Shown here: positions 5,787 to 8,409 of the stretch, piece after piece
Layout of the letters: every line of letters begins with the position of its first letter
Numbering within the stretch: position 1 is the first letter of the stretch
Assembly (NCBI GenBank): GCA_902385025.1
Contig: CABMDX010000069.1
Location: 1-8,409, forward strand
From: an uncultured archaeon
GTDB taxonomy: Archaea > Halobacteriota > Methanosarcinia > Methanotrichales > Methanotrichaceae
Reading direction: 5' to 3'
DNA length: 8,409 bases
Made by a program: the position numbers and the translations under genes
Notes under the pieces: model-generated
Database searches by the model: none
Seen by the model: only the letters and a program-made list of their open reading frames with translations
What the model was told of the DNA's origin: nothing

Positions 5787-6443
5787 TTACCTCTCCTCCA
5801 GCAGCGGATCCATGCATCCATTGAGTCGGAAAGCCTCTTCCCTCTCGATGCATGTAGGACAGCTCCGGCAGGGCAAATCCCTTCCCTGGTAGCATGACCA
5901 GGTCATCTCGAAAGGAACTCCAAGTTCGAGGCCCATCTTCACGATCTCGGCCTTGGTCAGATCCACAAAAGGCGCCTGCAGCTCCACCGGGTGCCAGGCT
6001 GTGGCCAGGCGAATGGCAGGCTTCAGGGCCTCCACAAACTCCGCCCGGCAGTCTGGATAGATAGTGGAATCATTCTTGTGAGCGGCATAATAGACCGCCG
6101 GAACTTCGTGAGCCTCGGCGTAGCCTGCAGCTATTGAGAGCATGATCATGTTGCGATTGGGCACTACGGTCTGCTTGGCGGCATCTTCAGTGTAGTGGCA
6201 ACTTGGCACATCCTTTCCGCCCAGAAGGGCGCTGTCGCCCAGAAGTGCAGCGAGGTTGGAAAGATCCACCACGCGATGGGGGATGCCCAGCTTTTCTGCA
6301 ATCTTTCGGGCGCAGTCTATCTCCTTCTTATGCCTCTGAGCATAATTGAAGGTGAGCGCATAAACCTCGTGGCCATCATCTTGCATCTTGTAGAGAAGAG
6401 TGGTCGAATCCACTCCTCCGGACAGAATCAATACCGCCTTCAT
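5787..6443 (-). CDS. queC: 7-cyano-7-deazaguanine (preQ0) synthase QueC
   Basis: QueC is an ATP-dependent enzyme that turns 7-carboxy-7-deazaguanine and ammonia into preQ0. In archaea preQ0 is inserted into tRNA position 15 and converted to archaeosine. The 218-aa protein begins MKAVLILSGGVDSTTLLYKM, with the PP-loop SGGVDS at residues 8-13. It carries VVPNRNMIMLSIAAGYAE in the middle, and a C-terminal zinc site made of Cys184, Cys192, Cys195 and Cys198 (the last three as CxxCxxC). The frame is open to an ATG at 6449, but AGGAG abuts that codon and lies six bases before the ATG at 6443, so 6443 is chosen. The 244 bases upstream hold a hairpin and two tiny open frames. Confidence 0.96.
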   Translation of the reverse strand: MKAVLILSGGVDSTTLLYKMQDDGHEVYALTFNYAQRHKKEIDCARKIAEKLGIPHRVVDLSNLAALLGDSALLGGKDVPSCHYTEDAAKQTVVPNRNMIMLSIAAGYAEAHEVPAVYYAAHKNDSTIYPDCRAEFVEALKPAIRLATAWHPVELQAPFVDLTKAEIVKMGLELGVPFEMTWSCYQGRDLPCRSCPTCIEREEAFRLNGCMDPLLEER

Positions 6444-6546
6444 CTGCATCTCCTGTCATCAGAAGCTGTAATTAATACTATGCCCGAGGGCTTTCTGTCC
6501 CTGGCACGGACCGGACCATCCGGACACCAAGCGGCCATGCTCTGAG

Positions 6547-6566
6547 AAAAGCGGCCTTACTGCCGC
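6547..6566 (-). terminator. Hairpin with short U-run in the queC upstream region
   Basis: On the minus strand GCGGC-AGTAAG-GCCGC (6566-6551) forms a five-pair GC stem with a six-base loop, followed directly by TTTT (6550-6547). It lies between the winged-helix gene and queC, about 100 bases before the queC start. It could terminate upstream transcription or sit in a queC leader. The stem is short, so this is tentative. Confidence 0.35.
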
Positions 6567-6675
6567 GGTCTTCAATCGATCAGGAGGCCAAAGATCAGGC
6601 TATGGCCAGCCCGATCTTCAGGTGCTATTGTCAAGCCTTGCATTTTGGCCTAACAAGATTATATCAGACCTATTG

Positions 6676-6681
6676 AAAAAA
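6676..6681 (-). terminator. T-tract terminator after the winged-helix gene
   Basis: On the minus strand a run of six T begins about a dozen bases after the TAA stop at 6696-6694. Archaeal transcription commonly terminates at such oligo-T tracts without needing a hairpin, and none is seen here. Confidence 0.4.
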
Positions 6682-6693
6682 TGGCATGGCAAT

Positions 6694-6973
6694 TTACTCT
6701 GCCACCACCTCCACGGTCTTCGGGTTCAATCCATAGAGGCTCTGGCGCGCATCCTGGAAATAGAAGCGCTCCTGAAGGATGTCTTCCTCCTTCAGTCTAT
6801 TCAGGGCATACCTTACGGTCCTCGGCGGAAGATATGTCTTTGCGACAATATCCTTTTGCGTCAGAAGGCTGCCTGATTCCAGCACTTTGAAGACGAGCTT
6901 TGCCGATGGCGGCAGGTGCTCTATCTTCGGGCTGGGTGATTCATTTTTGGCTTTGGCAAAGTCGATCCCTCAT
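6694..6973 (-). CDS. Winged-helix (MarR-like) transcription regulator, apparently frameshifted near its start
   Basis: The intact frame encodes HLPPSAKLVFKVLESG, then the helix-turn-helix LTQKDIVAKTYLPPRTVRYA, LNRLKEEDILQERF, the wing FQDARQSLYGL, and a short tail ending at TAA 6696-6694. This looks like a compact methanogen winged-helix regulator family of about 90 aa. In this frame the only usual start is GTG at 6885 (63 aa), which would cut off LPPSAKLVFK. Further upstream the frame reaches a TGA at 6972-6970 with no ATG, GTG or TTG. A good start, ATG at 6973 with GGTGA seven bases before it, is one base out of frame, so a one-base indel at 6967-6970 is likely. The coordinates given assume that start. 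Target genes are unknown; glgP lies upstream and queC downstream. Confidence 0.7.
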
Positions 6974-7009
6974 TTTCATTTCACCGACCACGCATTATAC
7001 CATGAGGCA

Positions 7010-7017
7010 TTATTAAA
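7010..7017 (-). promoter_or_regulatory. Candidate TATA box of the winged-helix gene
   Basis: TTTAATAA on the minus strand (7017-7010) lies about 40 bases before the ATG at 6973. A start site some 25 bases downstream would leave a short leader that still contains the GGTGA ribosome binding site at 6985-6981. GTATAAT at about 6994-7000 is an alternative that would be too close for that leader. Confidence 0.35.
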
Positions 7018-7058
7018 CTACCCTTTGCGGCAAATTCTGCTGCCAATAGTATTGAAAT

Positions 7059-7096
7059 AAAAAAGCATGACAAATTTGGTAAGGATCATTTGTCAT
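7059..7096 (-). terminator. Perfect inverted repeat plus T-tract after glgP
   Basis: ATGACAAAT (7067-7075) and ATTTGTCAT (7088-7096) are perfect 9-bp inverted repeats with a 12-base spacer. Read on the minus strand, the stem-loop is followed after GC by six T (7064-7059), the layout of a hairpin-type terminator about 35 bases after the glgP stop. The repeat also lies some 100 bases upstream of the winged-helix gene, so an operator role is possible instead. Confidence 0.5.
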
Positions 7097-7131
7097 TGGG
7101 AGAGTGCCGAAGATCCCGGGCCAGAGGCCCC

Positions 7132-7707
7132 TCACCTCATCCACAGGATATGCGCCTCTTCCAGCGGGACAAAGGCCCCTTCATGGCAGGCTATGATGCG
7201 GGGCGTATAGTCCTCTGCGGGCCGCGTCGGGTTGACCTGGGCTGAGAAATGATATCCATTCACAGAGCCTGCTAGCGGATCTCCTCGGGCCATGACCACC
7301 TTCTCCGCGGGTTTTTCTCCAAGAGGATCGGCATACAGCTCCACCTGCACATCCTGCAAGGACAGCTCACCCAGATATACCTCTAGCTGAAAGCTCAGAA
7401 CATCATTTTCTCTGCTGTAGACCAGCCTGCCGAAACGAAGCCCATTCCAGTTCTCCCCGAGCCGCTCCTGCCAGGCGGCCAGCTCCACTGCTTGCCGTGC
7501 ACCATCTGCCGTCCTCTGGCGGTAGGCTTCTGCTGCAGGCTGATAGACCTTCTCAACGTACTCCTTCATCATCCTGGTGCTGCTGTAGCGGGGCGTAAGC
7601 CTTGTCATGCTGGCCCTGACCCTTGCCACCCATGAAACAGGAATTCCCTTTTCGTTCCGCTCATAAAAGAGCGGGACAACCTGCTCCTCCAGCAGCCGGT
7701 AGAGCAT
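7132..7707 (-). CDS. glgP: Alpha-glucan phosphorylase, C-terminal part downstream of an in-frame TAG
   Basis: This 191-aa segment is the continuation of the phosphorylase reading frame after the amber codon at 7716-7714. It begins MLYRLLEEQVVPLFYERNEK, continues with GIPVSWVARVRASMTRLTPRYSS and MMKEYVEKVYQPA, as in the GT35 subfamily near TIGR02094. It ends in a beta-rich C-terminal region (LSFQLEVYLGEL to the final LWMR, TGA at 7134-7132). The frame is identical to the upstream part, so the break is a single stop codon, not a frameshift. GAGGTG at 7722-7717 lies nine bases before the ATG at 7707, so separate translation by re-initiation is possible. Alone it lacks the pyridoxal-phosphate lysine and cannot be an active phosphorylase. 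Confidence 0.85.
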   Translation of the reverse strand: MLYRLLEEQVVPLFYERNEKGIPVSWVARVRASMTRLTPRYSSTRMMKEYVEKVYQPAAEAYRQRTADGARQAVELAAWQERLGENWNGLRFGRLVYSRENDVLSFQLEVYLGELSLQDVQVELYADPLGEKPAEKVVMARGDPLAGSVNGYHFSAQVNPTRPAEDYTPRIIACHEGAFVPLEEAHILWMR

Positions 7708-7713
7708 CTCTGC

Positions 7714-8409
7714 CTACACCTCATCTCTGCCCGGCTCGCCGTGCTCCTTGTCATCTCCCAGACACCAGCCCACCTCCGGGTCATAGGCCTCATCCCACCA
7801 TCCATCAAGGCTCGAGAGATTCAGGCCCCCATTGGCCAGGGTCTTCATGCCGCTGGTGCCGCAGGCCTCATTTGGGCGGCGGGGAGTATTGATCCAGACA
7901 TCGACGCCTGGCAGGAGATGCTGCGCCTCATCGATGTCATAGTCCTCCAGGAAGACCACCCGATCATTGAGCTCCGGGCGCGAGGCAAAATCCGCCATCT
8001 TTTTCACCATTTCCTTTCCGATCACATCCGCAGGATGGGCCTTGGCTGCCATAACCAGTTGCACGGGATGCTTGGGATTGGTGAGAATACGAATCAAGCG
8101 CTCCGGGTCATGCAAAAGAAAGTCTGTGCGTTTGTAGAGAGTGGCCCTTCTGGCAAAGCCAAGTGTCAGGGTGTTTGGGTCAAGGACATGCCTCGCAAGC
8201 TTCAGAGCCTCCGAGGGCGCCCCATGCTCTTGGAGCTGCCTTGAATGGCGGCGGCGAACATAGTCCACCAGATCTGTCCGTACCTCAGCCCTGAAGCACC
8301 AGAGTTCTGAATCTCTGAGCCTGGAGATGCCCCGTCCCGAATAATCAATGCCATCCGGCTGGCAGTTCGAGCCGCAGGCTCTGGTCCAGAGACTCTGCGC
8401 CGCAGGCGA
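7714..8409 (-). CDS. glgP: Alpha-glucan phosphorylase (GT35), catalytic part; 5' end beyond the window, ends at in-frame TAG
   Basis: Glucan phosphorylase releases glucose-1-phosphate from glycogen- or starch-like alpha-1,4-glucans using pyridoxal phosphate. The frame is open from the right window edge; internal GTG 8268 is not the true start, since ELWCFRAEVRTDLVDYVR upstream matches the family. Conserved blocks follow in order: LGFARRATLYKRTDFLL, PVQLVMAAKAHPADVIGKEM, DRVVFLEDYDIDEAQHLLPG, VDVWINTPRRPNEACGTSGM followed by the cofactor lysine (codon 7845-7843), and LNLSSLDGWWDEAYDPEVGW. The usual EASGT is EACGT here. The sequence then runs HGEPGRDEV into TAG, whereas homologues continue through an acidic linker into LYRLLEE. 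The remainder of the protein follows in frame from 7713. The gene may be a recent pseudogene, a split gene, or a readthrough case. Confidence 0.9.
   Translation of the reverse strand, partial: SPAAQSLWTRACGSNCQPDGIDYSGRGISRLRDSELWCFRAEVRTDLVDYVRRRHSRQLQEHGAPSEALKLARHVLDPNTLTLGFARRATLYKRTDFLLHDPERLIRILTNPKHPVQLVMAAKAHPADVIGKEMVKKMADFASRPELNDRVVFLEDYDIDEAQHLLPGVDVWINTPRRPNEACGTSGMKTLANGGLNLSSLDGWWDEAYDPEVGWCLGDDKEHGEPGRDEV

Noticed and set aside
6450..6470. C/D-box guide RNA signal (TGATGA on the minus strand before queC)
   Set aside because: The base before TGATGA is C rather than a purine and no correctly placed D box or C'/D' pair is found.
7714..7716. Pyrrolysine as the firm explanation for the glgP TAG
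   Set aside because: Phosphorylases are not known pyrrolysine proteins, TAG is an ordinary stop in psmA in this window, and no pyl genes are visible; kept only as one hypothesis.
7741..8244. Long plus-strand open frame (167 aa) opposite glgP
   Set aside because: It lies wholly antisense to strongly conserved phosphorylase sequence, has no family resemblance and is explained by codon bias of the opposite strand.
1..8409. tRNA, rRNA, CRISPR array, insertion sequence
   Set aside because: No cloverleaf-like segment, regularly spaced repeats, transposase or terminal inverted repeats were recognised by eye; a tRNA or CRISPR scan would settle it.

Overview
The window looks like a chromosomal segment of a methanogenic euryarchaeon. 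The evidence is archaeal-type information-processing genes (ribosomal protein L15e, RNase P proteins Pop5 and Rpp30, a 20S proteasome alpha subunit, SBDS), short coupled gene junctions, Shine-Dalgarno motifs and TATA-type promoter boxes. Protein character and moderately high G+C suggest Methanosarcinales, possibly Methanothrix-like. That placement is inference; no taxonomic marker was searched.

Positions 1-3687 (minus strand, transcribed right to left) carry the conserved archaeal superoperon rpl15e - predicted exosome/RNA-binding protein (COG1325) - rnp3 (Rpp30) - rnp2 (Pop5) - psmA - SBDS. A start codon at the left edge is probably rrp4. Most junctions overlap by 4 nt or are separated by only a few bases; the rnp2 end overlaps the psmA start by about 29 nt. 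The operon joins tRNA 5'-end processing, RNA decay, protein degradation and ribosome maturation.

Positions about 3700-5780 form an accessory patch, clearly AT-rich in places (4021-4080 has 14 G/C of 60), with plus-strand genes and gene debris. It holds a frameshifted RelE/ParE-type toxin relic, an unrecognised secreted protein, and a decayed secreted protein of DUF4352-like type. It also holds a 59-aa acidic protein gene behind a strong TATA box, and, on the minus strand, a 41-aa RelB-like antitoxin remnant just downstream of queC. It resembles a graveyard of toxin-antitoxin and secreted-protein genes between two conserved blocks.

Positions about 5787-8409 return to ordinary minus-strand genes. 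queC makes preQ0, the precursor of archaeosine in archaeal tRNA. Next comes a small winged-helix regulator that appears frameshifted at its start. Last is an alpha-glucan phosphorylase (GT35), open at the right edge, whose reading frame is interrupted by a single in-frame TAG. A perfect inverted repeat followed by a T-tract lies between the phosphorylase and the regulator and looks like a terminator.

The best leads are the in-frame amber codon in the phosphorylase, which sits behind a possible re-initiation site, and the toxin/antitoxin relics and unlisted small genes in the accessory patch. No CRISPR array, tRNA, rRNA or insertion sequence was recognised.
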